This document shows, one piece after another, positions 52,104 through 61,133 of a DNA stretch of 64,000 nt. The translations under genes and the position numbers were made by a program. The notes beneath the pieces were generated by a model. That model worked only from the letters and a program-made list of their open reading frames with translations. It did no database searches and was not told the origin of the DNA. Each line of letters opens with the position of its first letter. Within the stretch, counting starts at the first letter, position 1. Location of the stretch: NCBI RefSeq assembly GCF_000565285.1, contig NZ_APVL01000001.1:405349-469348 (forward strand), given 5' to 3'. Source of the DNA: Cytobacillus firmus DS1 (lineage in GTDB: Bacteria > Bacillota > Bacilli > Bacillales > Cytobacillaceae).

Positions 52104-52140
52104 TAAAAGGCCGAATCTTTTGATTTGGCCTTTTATCTTT
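52104..52140 (+). terminator. Terminator of the liv operon
   Basis: GATAAAAGGCC and GGCCTTTTATC form an 11-bp stem around a 14-base loop that itself can pair GAATC/GATTT; TTTTT follows. Confidence 0.85.
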
Positions 52141-52195
52141 TTACCTAATGCATTATGATAATAACGGAAATCAACGCGCAAAAACCGGAGGACAA

Positions 52196-53176
52196 ATGAA
52201 TAAGAGAAAGAATACCTTAAAACGGCTAATCATAACTTTATTAATTCTCGGTGTATTCATATTTTTAAACAACAGCTCACTGCTTACGAAAGAAAGAAAC
52301 GATAAGCCGCTGCTGCTCGCCCATAGAGGAATGGCACAGACCTTTCATATGGAAGGGATCACAGGGGAGACGTGTACGGCTGAAAGAATTTACGAGCCGG
52401 AGCATTCCTTTCTTGAGAATACGATTCCTTCCATGGAAGCAGCTTTTGAGGAAGGTGCCGATGTAGTCGAACTGGATATCCAGCTTACAAAGGATGGACA
52501 ATTTGCGGTGTTCCATGACTGGACGCTGGAATGCCGGACAAATGTAAAGGGAAATACCAGAGATTATACAATGGAGGAATTAAAAAAGCTGGACATTGGA
52601 TACGGCTATACAGCCGATCATGGAAAAACCCATCCTTTTCGCGGTAAAGGGATCGGAATGATGCCAAGTCTGGATGAAGTCATGAAAGAGTTTCCGGAAG
52701 GAGATCTCTTAATCCATATTAAAAGCAATGACTCCGAGGAAGGAGTAAAGCTTGCTGAATACCTGTCCTTGTTTCCGGCAGGCAGATTGGAGAACATATC
52801 TGTATATGGAGGGGACAGACCAATTGCTGCACTGAAGGAAGAAATGCCCGGGATCCGGGTTATGTCTAAGGCCACACTGAAAGATTGCCTCCTGCCATAT
52901 ATAGGCGCGGGATGGACAGGTTATGTTCCCAATGCCTGCAAAAACACACAGGTTCATATTCCTGAATCGTATACAAAGCTGATGTGGGGCTGGCCAAATA
53001 AGTTCTTAAACCGAATGGATGAAGCAGGAACAAGAGTTATAGTAGTTGCAGGGGACGGGAGCTGGTCGGAAGGCTTTGACAGACCTAAAGACCTGGAACG
53101 GCTCCCTGATGGCTATTCAGGAGGCATCTGGACAAACAGGATTGAACTGATTGCCCCAAAATATAAGATGGAATAG
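52196..53176 (+). CDS. Glycerophosphodiester phosphodiesterase
   Basis: A 326-residue GDPD-family enzyme that cleaves glycerophosphodiesters to glycerol-3-phosphate and alcohol. One N-terminal membrane anchor (residues 7-28) places the catalytic barrel outside. LLLAHRGMAQ near residue 40, ENTIPSMEAAFEEGADVVELDIQ near 75-95 and FAVFHDWTLECRT near 105 hold the H, E, D and H metal and catalytic residues. GGAGGA lies right before ATG 52196. Confidence 0.88.
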   Translation: MNKRKNTLKRLIITLLILGVFIFLNNSSLLTKERNDKPLLLAHRGMAQTFHMEGITGETCTAERIYEPEHSFLENTIPSMEAAFEEGADVVELDIQLTKDGQFAVFHDWTLECRTNVKGNTRDYTMEELKKLDIGYGYTADHGKTHPFRGKGIGMMPSLDEVMKEFPEGDLLIHIKSNDSEEGVKLAEYLSLFPAGRLENISVYGGDRPIAALKEEMPGIRVMSKATLKDCLLPYIGAGWTGYVPNACKNTQVHIPESYTKLMWGWPNKFLNRMDEAGTRVIVVAGDGSWSEGFDRPKDLERLPDGYSGGIWTNRIELIAPKYKME

Positions 53177-53202
53177 ACGCCTGATTCAGGCGTTTTTTAG
53201 GT
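53174..53202 (+). terminator. Terminator after the GDPD gene
   Basis: ACGCCTGA and TCAGGCGT form an 8-bp stem and are followed by TTTTTAGG. Confidence 0.85.
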
Positions 53203-53333
53203 TTTTTCAATGGAATTATTTAAAAATTTTGTAAAAAGGATTATGATATGGATAGGATTATTTAGTTTGTCGAAGGATTTTAGGAGTATGATTATACATA
53301 TATTAACTGCAATTACAGCTTGGGGGACTATAA

Positions 53334-55070
53334 ATGGCGAAAGTTTTATCATTTCTTAAGCCTTACCGGATAGCGGTGGCTATAGCTCTGTCATTAATGC
53401 TGACTGAGCTTGCTGTTGAGCTTATTCAGCCATTATTAATGGCAAAGATCATAGATGAAGGCATTCTGCAGAATGATCTTCAGGAAATCCTGAAGTGGGG
53501 AGGGATCATGCTGGCTGCTTCGTTTGCGGCTTTTGCGGCTGGAGTCATTAATTCCTTTTATGCTGCACATGTCAGCCAGAGCTTTGGTTTTGATGTAAGG
53601 AAAAGCTTATATGACAAGGTGCAATCCTTCTCCTTTGCCAACTTTAATCTATTTCCGACCTCTTCATTAATTACCCGTATGACGAATGATATTACGCAGC
53701 TTCAGAATACTGTTTTTATGAGCCTTCGAATCATGATGCGGGCGCCTCTCTTAATCATCGGCGGACTTATTATGGCTTTTGTGGTAGATGTGAAGCTTGC
53801 TCTTATTTTATCAGCTGTGGCTCCATTCCTTTTTCTATTTCTGTTTTGGGTCATGGGAAAAGGCGGCACGCTTTTTAAGGAAGTCCAGGAAAAGCTCGAT
53901 TCTGTAAATAGCGTCATGCAGGAGAACCTGACGGGAATCCGGCTGATTAAAGCGTTTGTCCGCAGAAATCATGAAGTGAAACGCTTTACGCTCACAAATG
54001 AGGATCTCAGAGATGGAACTGTTAAAGCATTGCGTCTGATGGAAGTGACCATGCCTGTTCTGCTTTTCATTATGAATCTTAGTATTCTTGGAGTCCTTTG
54101 GTTTGGCAGCATTCAGGTAAATGCAGGTGATGTAAAGGTCGGCGAGGTAGTTGCGATTGTGAACTATGCAACCAGAATAACAGCTGCCTTCTCCATTTTC
54201 TCCTGGATTATTATGGCATTTTCAAGAGCGAGGGCTTCTGCAAACCGCGTAACAGAGGTATTGGACACTGAAGTGGATTTGACTGACCGCTCAGAATCTC
54301 ATGACCTTAAGGACTTAACAGTGAGCCGGGGGGAAATTCACTTTAAAGATGTATCTTTTAAATATCCCGGCACTTCAGAGAAGGTACTCGATGGCATCAG
54401 CTTTACCATCCAACCCGGGGAAACAGTGGCGATATTGGGTGCAACAGGCTCCGGAAAGACCTCTTTATTCCAGCTGATCCCCCGCCTTTATGATGTGACC
54501 GGCGGGAAGGTTGAAATTGACGGGCGGGATGTCAGGGAATTGAAAATGGAGAACCTCCGCAGGAAAATCGGTTTTGTCCCTCAGGAAGCTCTGCTCTTTA
54601 CTGGCAGTGTGAAAGAGAATATTTCCTGGGGCAAAGAACATGCAGCGATGGAGGAAATCACTGAGGCAGCTGTCAATGCGCAAATACATGACACAATCAT
54701 GAAGCTTCCGCAGGGGTATGAAACAAGAGTGGGGCAAAAGGGTGTTAACTTATCCGGCGGGCAAAAACAGCGTCTTTCCATTGCCCGGGCGCTTGTAAGA
54801 AAGCCTAAAATCCTTCTTCTTGATGACAGCACAAGTGCACTGGATATGAAAACAGAAGCAAAACTTCTGAGTTCATTGAAACAATATACCTGTACAACCA
54901 TGATTATTACGCAGAAAATCAGTACAGCAATGGAAGCAGACAGAATCCTGTTGCTTGAGGATGGAGTGCTTCTTGCTGAGGGAAACCACGAGAATCTTCT
55001 TAAAACATCCGGATTGTATAAACGGATTTTCCAATCCCAGTCTGGAGAGGAGAACAGAAACTATGCTTAA
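53334..55070 (+). CDS. yfiB: YfiB-like ABC exporter subunit (degenerate ATP site)
   Basis: A 578-residue half-transporter, six transmembrane helices then an ABC ATPase. Walker A GATGSGKTS near residue 368 and LSGGQKQRLS near 473 are normal. The Walker B reads LLLDDSTSALD, with Asp in place of the catalytic Glu, and the H-loop has IITQKIS, Gln in place of His. Such a subunit supplies the non-hydrolysing site of a heterodimeric exporter. The next gene overlaps by 8 bases (ATGCTTAA). Substrate unknown; relatives move drugs or lipids. Confidence 0.85.
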   Translation: MAKVLSFLKPYRIAVAIALSLMLTELAVELIQPLLMAKIIDEGILQNDLQEILKWGGIMLAASFAAFAAGVINSFYAAHVSQSFGFDVRKSLYDKVQSFSFANFNLFPTSSLITRMTNDITQLQNTVFMSLRIMMRAPLLIIGGLIMAFVVDVKLALILSAVAPFLFLFLFWVMGKGGTLFKEVQEKLDSVNSVMQENLTGIRLIKAFVRRNHEVKRFTLTNEDLRDGTVKALRLMEVTMPVLLFIMNLSILGVLWFGSIQVNAGDVKVGEVVAIVNYATRITAAFSIFSWIIMAFSRARASANRVTEVLDTEVDLTDRSESHDLKDLTVSRGEIHFKDVSFKYPGTSEKVLDGISFTIQPGETVAILGATGSGKTSLFQLIPRLYDVTGGKVEIDGRDVRELKMENLRRKIGFVPQEALLFTGSVKENISWGKEHAAMEEITEAAVNAQIHDTIMKLPQGYETRVGQKGVNLSGGQKQRLSIARALVRKPKILLLDDSTSALDMKTEAKLLSSLKQYTCTTMIITQKISTAMEADRILLLEDGVLLAEGNHENLLKTSGLYKRIFQSQSGEENRNYA

Positions 55071-56892
55071 GCAGGTTAAAGAACCTTTCCAATATAAAAA
55101 GATTCGTCTTGAGCTGAATGGCGAATTTTCTAAAGGGAAAAAGCCTAAGTCTGAAAACATGGGGGCCACACTAAAAAGAATCTGGTCCTATTTAGCCTAT
55201 AATAAGGGATTGTTATATCTCGTTTTATTAATGGTGGTCATCAGCTCGGCAATGGGGCTTCTTGGCCCATATTTAGTCGGAATGGCTATTGACGATTATA
55301 TTGTCACAAAGAACAGCGATGGATTTATAGCTTTACTGATCTGGCTTGGAGTCATTTATGTGATGAACTCGCTTGCCCTCTGGTTTCAGAATTATTGGAT
55401 GATCGGCATCGCCCAGGAAACGGTTTTTGCGATGAGAACGAAGCTTTTTGGCCATTTGCACAGGCTGCCTATTCCGTTCTTTGACAAGCGGCAGCAGGGG
55501 GAACTGATGAGCAGGGTCACAAACGATATTGAAAATGTCAGCTCGACTCTGAACAGTTCAGTGATCCAGGTCTTTTCCAGCCTGCTGACATTAATTGGCA
55601 CTGTCTCCGTTATGCTCTGGCTAAGTCCTTTGCTGACGCTCATTACCCTGATCATTGTGCCGCTGATGTTCTTTGGAATGAAATGGATTACAGCACGGAC
55701 AGGAAGGCTGTTCAAAGAGCAGCAGAAGAATCTTGGAGAGCTGAATGGTTTTATTGAAGAAACCATATCCGGACAGAGGATCATCAAGACCTTTTCTCAG
55801 GAACAGAAAGTGATGGCCGAGTTCCGGGAAAAAGGGGAAAAACTTAAGCTGGCAGGGTTTTGGGCTCAAACTTATTCCGGGTTTATCCCAAAACTGATGA
55901 ATGTCCTGAACAACCTGAGCTTTGCTGTTATCGCAGGGGCAGGGGGCATTTTTGCCCTGAATGGGATGATCTCAATCGGTGTGATTGTCGTGTTCACGGA
56001 GTATTCCCGCCAATTCACACGTCCGCTTAATGACCTGGCAAACCAATTTAACACCCTTCTATCTGCGCTTGCAGGAGCAGAGCGGGTATTTGACATCATG
56101 GATGAGGATGAGGAATTCCGAAATGAAGAGCAGCTGAAAGAGCTTGTAGAAGTGAAAGGAGAGGTTGAATTTCAGGATGTTTCTTTTTCGTATGATGAAG
56201 ACGGAAATACGGTAAGAAACGTAAACCTCCATGTCAAAGCAGGCCAGACCGCAGCTTTCGTTGGTCCGACAGGTGCAGGAAAGACAACCATGATCAATCT
56301 GCTCTCCCGCTTTTATGAACGGGACACAGGCCGTATTTTAATTGATGGTGAGGATATCGCTAATGTAAAAAAAGAAAGCCTGAGGAAGCATATGGGATTT
56401 GTCCTGCAGGATTCATTTCTATTCCGCGGCACTGTGCGCGAAAATATCCGCTACGGCAGGCTGGAAGCTTCAGATGAAGAAGTGATGGAGGCGGCTAAGC
56501 TTGCCAATGCCCATTCATTTATCATGAAACTTCCTCAGCAGTATGATACAGTGCTGAGTCAGGACGGAAATGGCATCAGTCAGGGGCAAAAGCAGCTTCT
56601 TTCCATTGCACGTGCATTTCTGGCCAACCCGGACATATTAATTCTGGATGAAGCCACAAGCAGCATTGATACAGTGACAGAGCTTAAAATTCAGGATGCC
56701 CTTCAGGAGCTGATGAAAGGAAGGACCAGCTTTGTCATTGCCCACCGTTTGAACACAATTCAAAATGCGGATAAGATTTTTGTTCTGGAAGAGGGCAGGA
56801 TTATTGAAGAAGGAACACATGAATCACTGCTTGAACAGGAGGGCTTTTATTACCGGCTGCATGGTAAAGCGGCAGCTGGGGCAAATGCATGA
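55063..56892 (+). CDS. yfiC: YfiC-like ABC exporter subunit (active ATP site)
   Basis: A 609-residue half-transporter. A basic N-terminal tail precedes six transmembrane helices, then the ATPase with Walker A GPTGAGKTT, canonical Walker B ILILDEATSSID and H-loop VIAHRLN. The ABC signature reads ISQGQKQLLS, not LSGGQ. Together with YfiB this gives one normal and one degenerate site, as in TM287/288-type exporters. ATG 55063 overlaps the yfiB end; the open frame extends 36 codons into yfiB, which must be wrong. Confidence 0.87.
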   Translation: MLKQVKEPFQYKKIRLELNGEFSKGKKPKSENMGATLKRIWSYLAYNKGLLYLVLLMVVISSAMGLLGPYLVGMAIDDYIVTKNSDGFIALLIWLGVIYVMNSLALWFQNYWMIGIAQETVFAMRTKLFGHLHRLPIPFFDKRQQGELMSRVTNDIENVSSTLNSSVIQVFSSLLTLIGTVSVMLWLSPLLTLITLIIVPLMFFGMKWITARTGRLFKEQQKNLGELNGFIEETISGQRIIKTFSQEQKVMAEFREKGEKLKLAGFWAQTYSGFIPKLMNVLNNLSFAVIAGAGGIFALNGMISIGVIVVFTEYSRQFTRPLNDLANQFNTLLSALAGAERVFDIMDEDEEFRNEEQLKELVEVKGEVEFQDVSFSYDEDGNTVRNVNLHVKAGQTAAFVGPTGAGKTTMINLLSRFYERDTGRILIDGEDIANVKKESLRKHMGFVLQDSFLFRGTVRENIRYGRLEASDEEVMEAAKLANAHSFIMKLPQQYDTVLSQDGNGISQGQKQLLSIARAFLANPDILILDEATSSIDTVTELKIQDALQELMKGRTSFVIAHRLNTIQNADKIFVLEEGRIIEEGTHESLLEQEGFYYRLHGKAAAGANA

Positions 56893-56913
56893 AGTCAAAG
56901 ATTATTCCAAAAC

Positions 56914-56951
56914 AAAAGGCGGACTTGATAACGATCAGATCCGCCTTTTCG
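56914..56951. terminator. Terminator between yfiC and the convergent VWA gene
   Basis: AAAAGGCGGA and TCCGCCTTTT form a 10-bp stem around an 18-base loop holding GATCAGA; usable in both directions. Confidence 0.75.
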
Positions 56952-56959
56952 CTAATCTA

Positions 56960-57625
56960 TTAAATGACATTTTTTTCTTTTGCTTCTTTTAGCCAGTCCG
57001 GGAATTCGTTGAGCAGGAGGTCATATAGTTCATTATCAGAAATGGCCTCTACATCTTTTATGTGGAAAAAATTTGCGTTATCAATATAGCGGCCATCCAT
57101 TTCATCCAGCTTTTCCAATACTTCAAAGTTTGAATCGCCTATCCCGACAAACTGCCAGAACAATGGTTTATCGGATGATGAAACAACGGGTTTTTTGATG
57201 GTTCTTTTGCAGCCGCCATCATTGATGAAAACAATGAACGCAGGATCTTTGCTCGGATCTTCGGAGGTATATTTCTGAATGACATCCTCCATTACCGGAG
57301 GTTCATCATTTCTTCCGAATTTGTGTATCAGATCATTATTTAAAATATACTGATCCACATATCCTTCAAAATCATGTTCGGTTACCGGCTTCAGCCTGGA
57401 AAATTCATTATCATAGACCCAGACATCCAATGCACCATCATCATCAAATTGACTGGCAACTGCTAAGATTCTCTCCACAACCCTCTGGACGGTCCCATTT
57501 TTATATAACTTGCGCATGGAGCCGGAAATGTCCAGCACCAAACCTACTCTGGCAGTGACATTTGTCAGATTCTTTTTTTCCAGTACAATGCCTGCTGATT
57601 TTTTTAATAAACTAATAGAGCTCAT
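56960..57625 (-). CDS. VWA-domain protein, TerF-like
   Basis: A 221-residue von Willebrand factor A domain with an intact MIDAS site (DISGSMRKLY near residue 33, DxSxS), a TerF-type fold ending FWQFVGIGDSNFEVLEKLD. TerF-like proteins usually accompany ter (tellurite/stress) genes, but no TerD, TerC or kinase gene is in this window. GGGGG is present before ATG on the minus strand. Role unknown. Confidence 0.8.
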   Translation of the reverse strand: MSSISLLKKSAGIVLEKKNLTNVTARVGLVLDISGSMRKLYKNGTVQRVVERILAVASQFDDDGALDVWVYDNEFSRLKPVTEHDFEGYVDQYILNNDLIHKFGRNDEPPVMEDVIQKYTSEDPSKDPAFIVFINDGGCKRTIKKPVVSSSDKPLFWQFVGIGDSNFEVLEKLDEMDGRYIDNANFFHIKDVEAISDNELYDLLLNEFPDWLKEAKEKNVI

Positions 57626-57699
57626 TTCTGTGGAATCCCCCTTTTATCATATATTCTGATTTTTACATATCGGGAGACTATCAGCATTAAAAAAGCCAT

Positions 57700-58761
57700 C
57701 TAATTTGAAAATTTCATAGCAAAGTCGATAAGCATTCTTTCATATAAATGGATGGAATGCGGCAGAACGTATTCCTTATCTCCGTGCCAGTTCATGCCGG
57801 TTGGGCCAAATTCGATGGCAGGAATCCCGTAATTGGCAAAGAACACAGTATCCGCAGAACCATGCTGTCCAAAGAAAACAGCTTTATCTTCTGTGTGCTT
57901 TTCCACAATGGGTTCGAGCATGAGGATGAAAGGGTTATCTCTGGCTGTCACAAGCGGCTTTGAAAACATATTCATGATAATTTCCCCATCTGTGATATTT
58001 TCAATTTGTTTGATGATTTCTTCATGGTTCTGCTGCGGCAAATAGCGGATATCATACGACATTACACATTTTTCAGGCACCTTATTATAAACATCCCCTC
58101 CGGTTATTTTTGCAAGATTAATTGAAGGGTATGGGTAGAATTCAGATGATTCCTTTGCAAAAGGCAATTTTAATAGTTTTTGATGTACTTCAAAAGCCTT
58201 TTCGATAGCATTGACTCCTTCCCATGGACGGCTCCCGTGGGCCGGATCTCCTTCTATCTCGATGTCCAGCCTGATAACGCCTTTTGCTTCGAGCGCAATT
58301 CCAAGCTGAGTGGGTTCAGAGCAAATGACAAAATCGCCGCGATATCCCTGTTCTGCTAAATACCCGGAACAATTAAAGCCGCCGATTTCTTCATCTGAAA
58401 CAATTTGAATCTGTATTTTTACGCCTAAGGGCATATTTTTGAGCTCTTTTACTGCGCACATCATGGCGGCAACACCGGCTTTCATATCCGCGGCTCCACG
58501 TCCATAAATCTTATCGCGGACTTCTACAGGAATGAACTGTTCATCCTTTCCTGAGACAACATCCACATGTCCGTTAAAAATAATGGTCTGATCACCGCTT
58601 CCGATTTCACAGACAGCCATTTTATAGCCATTATTTTCGATGATTCTGGAAGGGAGATCATGTCCTGACAGCCATTGATGGCAATATTCAATGGCCTGGT
58701 TTGCTCCCTCCTTTGAAGAGCTGTCAATGGAAATGAGATCTTTCAGTAAGTTTTCAAGCAT
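57700..58761 (-). CDS. M20-family metallopeptidase (ArgE/DapE-like)
   Basis: A 353-residue zinc exopeptidase or deacylase. FNGHVDVVSG near residue 65 (zinc His and Asp), GRGAADMKAGVAAMM near 90, SDEEIGGFN near 128 (catalytic Glu), CSEPTQLG near 150 and NWHGDKEYV near the end (last zinc His) are all present. The family includes acetylornithine deacetylase, succinyl-diaminopimelate desuccinylase and dipeptidases; which of these applies is unclear. GGAGG precedes ATG. Confidence 0.85.
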   Translation of the reverse strand: MLENLLKDLISIDSSSKEGANQAIEYCHQWLSGHDLPSRIIENNGYKMAVCEIGSGDQTIIFNGHVDVVSGKDEQFIPVEVRDKIYGRGAADMKAGVAAMMCAVKELKNMPLGVKIQIQIVSDEEIGGFNCSGYLAEQGYRGDFVICSEPTQLGIALEAKGVIRLDIEIEGDPAHGSRPWEGVNAIEKAFEVHQKLLKLPFAKESSEFYPYPSINLAKITGGDVYNKVPEKCVMSYDIRYLPQQNHEEIIKQIENITDGEIIMNMFSKPLVTARDNPFILMLEPIVEKHTEDKAVFFGQHGSADTVFFANYGIPAIEFGPTGMNWHGDKEYVLPHSIHLYERMLIDFAMKFSN

Positions 58762-59078
58762 ATGTCAAAGGTCCTCCTTTATTACAGCAATAAATTTACA
58801 CAGTCCTCTCTTACTATTCCCGCTTTGGGAGGATGAAAACAGCCTGTTTTATGATGGCCCAATAATTGTGAAGAATTGGTGAAGTGTATTGCGAAAAGGG
58901 GAGGGATGGAGTATATTATAAGTGAGGAAAGTTAGTGAAGGATTTCACAAATGGATTTAAAAATACTTCACTACAGTATCCTTTCCTCCTAAGAGCTGGC
59001 CGGCTTTTTAATCCCCAAGCGGGAAAAAAATTTAAAATTTTATGTGAAATTATTCACAATAATAACACGGAGATGATT

Positions 59079-59585
59079 ATGATGAAATGGTGGAAAACTC
59101 CTCAGGCAGCAGTTGTGTGGACAGTATTAAGGGTCTGGCTTGGTATACAATGGCTTGAAGCAGGATGGCATAAGGTAGCAGACGGATTTGATGCAGGCGG
59201 ATTCATGCAGGGGGCTATTGCCAAAGCCGCTGGCGATCATCCTGCAGTACAGGGCTGGTATGCGGGATTCCTTGAAAATGTAGCACTGCCAAACGCGGAT
59301 TTATTCAGCACTTTAGTGGCATGGGGCGAAGTTCTTGTCGGGATTGGACTTATCCTTGGAGCCGCGACCATTCCGGCTTTGATTGCAGCAGCTTTCATGA
59401 ATCTAAACTTCTTATTAGCAGGAACAACAAGCACTAACCCAATTCTGTATACAGCAGCAATCATTCTTCTATTTACAGGCGCAGGTGCTTACTACTGGGG
59501 AATTGACAGATTCGCTTATCCCTATATTAAGACAAAGATGAAAGGCGGTCACCACATAGACAAAAGAGAAGCACACACCCATTAA
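59079..59585 (+). CDS. DoxX family membrane protein
   Basis: A 168-residue DoxX-like protein with four transmembrane helices: WLGIQWLEAGWHKV near residue 24, WGEVLVGIGLILGAA near 85 and NFLLAGTTSTNPILY near 115. Family members are linked to quinone or thiosulfate oxidation and oxidative stress. GGAG lies 6 bases before ATG 59079 (ATG 59082 is equally possible). The frame is open to 58935 without a better start. Confidence 0.8.
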   Translation: MMKWWKTPQAAVVWTVLRVWLGIQWLEAGWHKVADGFDAGGFMQGAIAKAAGDHPAVQGWYAGFLENVALPNADLFSTLVAWGEVLVGIGLILGAATIPALIAAAFMNLNFLLAGTTSTNPILYTAAIILLFTGAGAYYWGIDRFAYPYIKTKMKGGHHIDKREAHTH

Positions 59586-59595
59586 GCTGAAAAAT

Positions 59596-59632
59596 GAAGA
59601 AGCAGGAACCTGATGGTCCTGCTTCTTTTTTA
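59596..59632 (+). terminator. Terminator after the DoxX gene
   Basis: AGAAGCAGGA and TCCTGCTTCT pair around ACCTGATGG, followed by TTTTTACT. Confidence 0.85.
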
Positions 59633-59641
59633 CTCTTTGGC

Positions 59642-59830
59642 TTAGCGTTTTTGCCTGCTTTTTGCCCGCTGATCGGCAGCCTTGGAACGTGCCATTGCCT
59701 CGAGATCTTCGTGATCGGCGAGTTCGCGGTTAAATTCTACGTCAATGCCGTCAGATTTCATGTTTTTCGGTACTTGTGGAAGTGATGCTTTGTTTTTATC
59801 ACGAGTTTTATGTCCATGTGCACGGCCCAT
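59642..59830 (-). CDS. yfhD: YfhD family small protein
   Basis: A 62-residue charged protein starting MGRAHGHKTRDKNKASLPQV, the YfhD signature, with DGIDVEFNRELADHEDLEAM in the middle. The family is Bacillaceae-specific and of unknown function. It is first of the conserved yfhD-yfhE-yfhF row, here read on the minus strand and separated from yfhE by a terminator. Confidence 0.82.
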   Translation of the reverse strand: MGRAHGHKTRDKNKASLPQVPKNMKSDGIDVEFNRELADHEDLEAMARSKAADQRAKSRQKR

Positions 59831-59851
59831 TGCAAATAACCCCTTTCAGCA

Positions 59852-59889
59852 ATAAAGGTACGGAAACTCAGGTGTTTCCGTACCTTTAT
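59852..59889. terminator. Terminator between yfhE and yfhD
   Basis: AAAGGTACGGAAAC and GTTTCCGTACCTTT form a perfect 14-bp stem around TCAGGT-like loop bases; T-runs on both outer sides are short. Confidence 0.75.
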
Positions 59890-59923
59890 CATGTACCATA
59901 GGTCAGGGCGGTATGAGTGGAAA

Positions 59924-60049
59924 TTAATGTTTAGACTGTCTGCCTGCAAATCCGCCAGCTTTGTCAGCCCGTTTGAATTCTCTTGAATAAGTTACTTCCT
60001 GCATGCTTGATAAAGTGCTTTTGGATTTGTCTTTTTTCTTTTTATCCAC
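59924..60049 (-). CDS. yfhE: YfhE family small protein
   Basis: A 41-residue protein, VDKKKKDKSKSTLSSMQEV and then TYSREFKRADKAGGFAGRQ, typical of the YfhE family. It starts at GTG with AAAGGATG upstream on the minus strand. Function unknown. It lies between yfhF and yfhD as in B. subtilis. Confidence 0.8.
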   Translation of the reverse strand: MDKKKKDKSKSTLSSMQEVTYSREFKRADKAGGFAGRQSKH

Positions 60050-60123
60050 TTTGCATCATCCTTTCAGAATAAGGGTACACACTTCCCATATTTTTCCCTT
60101 ATTTGACATAAAAGATACAAATT

Positions 60124-61029
60124 TCATTGATAAATATTCCTGAGAGCTGACCTTAAATCCGGATATAAGAAGTCATAGCCGAATGCCTGCAATTTGGCGG
60201 GAAGCACTTTTTGCCCCTCTAATACCAGGGTGCTCATCTCCCCGAGAGCTATTTTTAGTGCAAAACCGGGAGCGGGCATCCAGTGGGGACGATTAAGGAC
60301 TTCACCGAGTGTTTTTCCAAATTGTTTCATTGTCAGGGGATTTGGAGATGTAAAGTTAACGGGACCCTGAAGCTGCTCATGTTCAATGCAAAAAAGGATT
60401 CCGTTTACAACATCATCTAAATGAATCCAGGAAACCCATTGATCACCTGTTCCAACAGGCCCTCCGGCAAATAATTTGTAGGGAAGGGCCATTCGCGGAA
60501 GGGCACCATCGTTCTTTTCAAGGATGATTCCAAACCTGCAGAAAACGGTCCGCACTTCAAATTCTTCTGCTTTGGAGGCCTCTTCTTCCCAGCGTCTTAC
60601 GGTTTCAGCTAAAAAATCAGTGCCGCTTTTCCTGGTGGCTTCAGTAAAGGTTTCATTCCGGGATGTGCCATAGTAACCGACCGCACTGGCATTGATTAAT
60701 GTATACGGCTTTTCTTCAAGGCGGCTAATGATGCGGAGAACTTCCATTGTGGCTGTAATGCGGCTGTTTAATATACGCTTTTTACGTTCATCTGTCCATC
60801 TTCCGCTGTTAATGGACTCACCAGCCAGGTTGATAAACACGTCAATGCCTTCCAGAGCATCCTCAGGTGAGTTATCATCGTTCAGCCATTGTACATAATT
60901 CAAATTTTTAGATGGGCGTTTATCAGCTGTATTTCTTGTAAGAATAAATAGTTCATGTTTTTTCTCCAGTAATTTTTTTACTAAGGCGCTTCCAACAAAA
61001 CCAGTTCCGCCGGCGATAGCTATTCTCAT
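60124..61029 (-). CDS. yfhF: YfhF, TIGR01777-type epimerase (SDR39U1-like)
   Basis: A 301-residue extended short-chain dehydrogenase: MRIAIAGGTGFVGSALVKKL for NAD(P), FINLAGESINSGRWTDERK near residue 65, INASAVGYYGTS near 110 with the active-site Tyr, FCRFGIILEKNDGALPRM near 165 and a C-terminal DUF1731-like RAL-type ending. The substrate is unknown. A TTG 6 codons upstream opens the frame, but AAAGGGG lies 10 bases before ATG 61029. Confidence 0.87.
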   Translation of the reverse strand: MRIAIAGGTGFVGSALVKKLLEKKHELFILTRNTADKRPSKNLNYVQWLNDDNSPEDALEGIDVFINLAGESINSGRWTDERKKRILNSRITATMEVLRIISRLEEKPYTLINASAVGYYGTSRNETFTEATRKSGTDFLAETVRRWEEEASKAEEFEVRTVFCRFGIILEKNDGALPRMALPYKLFAGGPVGTGDQWVSWIHLDDVVNGILFCIEHEQLQGPVNFTSPNPLTMKQFGKTLGEVLNRPHWMPAPGFALKIALGEMSTLVLEGQKVLPAKLQAFGYDFLYPDLRSALRNIYQ

Positions 61030-61133
61030 GGGTGATTCCCCTTTCAAGTGTCATCTACTTTGGTACATTTTACGACGTTTTCTTTCAAAATCCTTTTTTG
61101 GATGTGTTACATTTAAGATAAGAGGTGGAGAAA

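Noticed and set aside
54955..55062. N-terminal extension of YfiC inside yfiB
   Set aside because: It reads out of frame through the conserved end of yfiB, and a ribosome binding site stands before ATG 55063.
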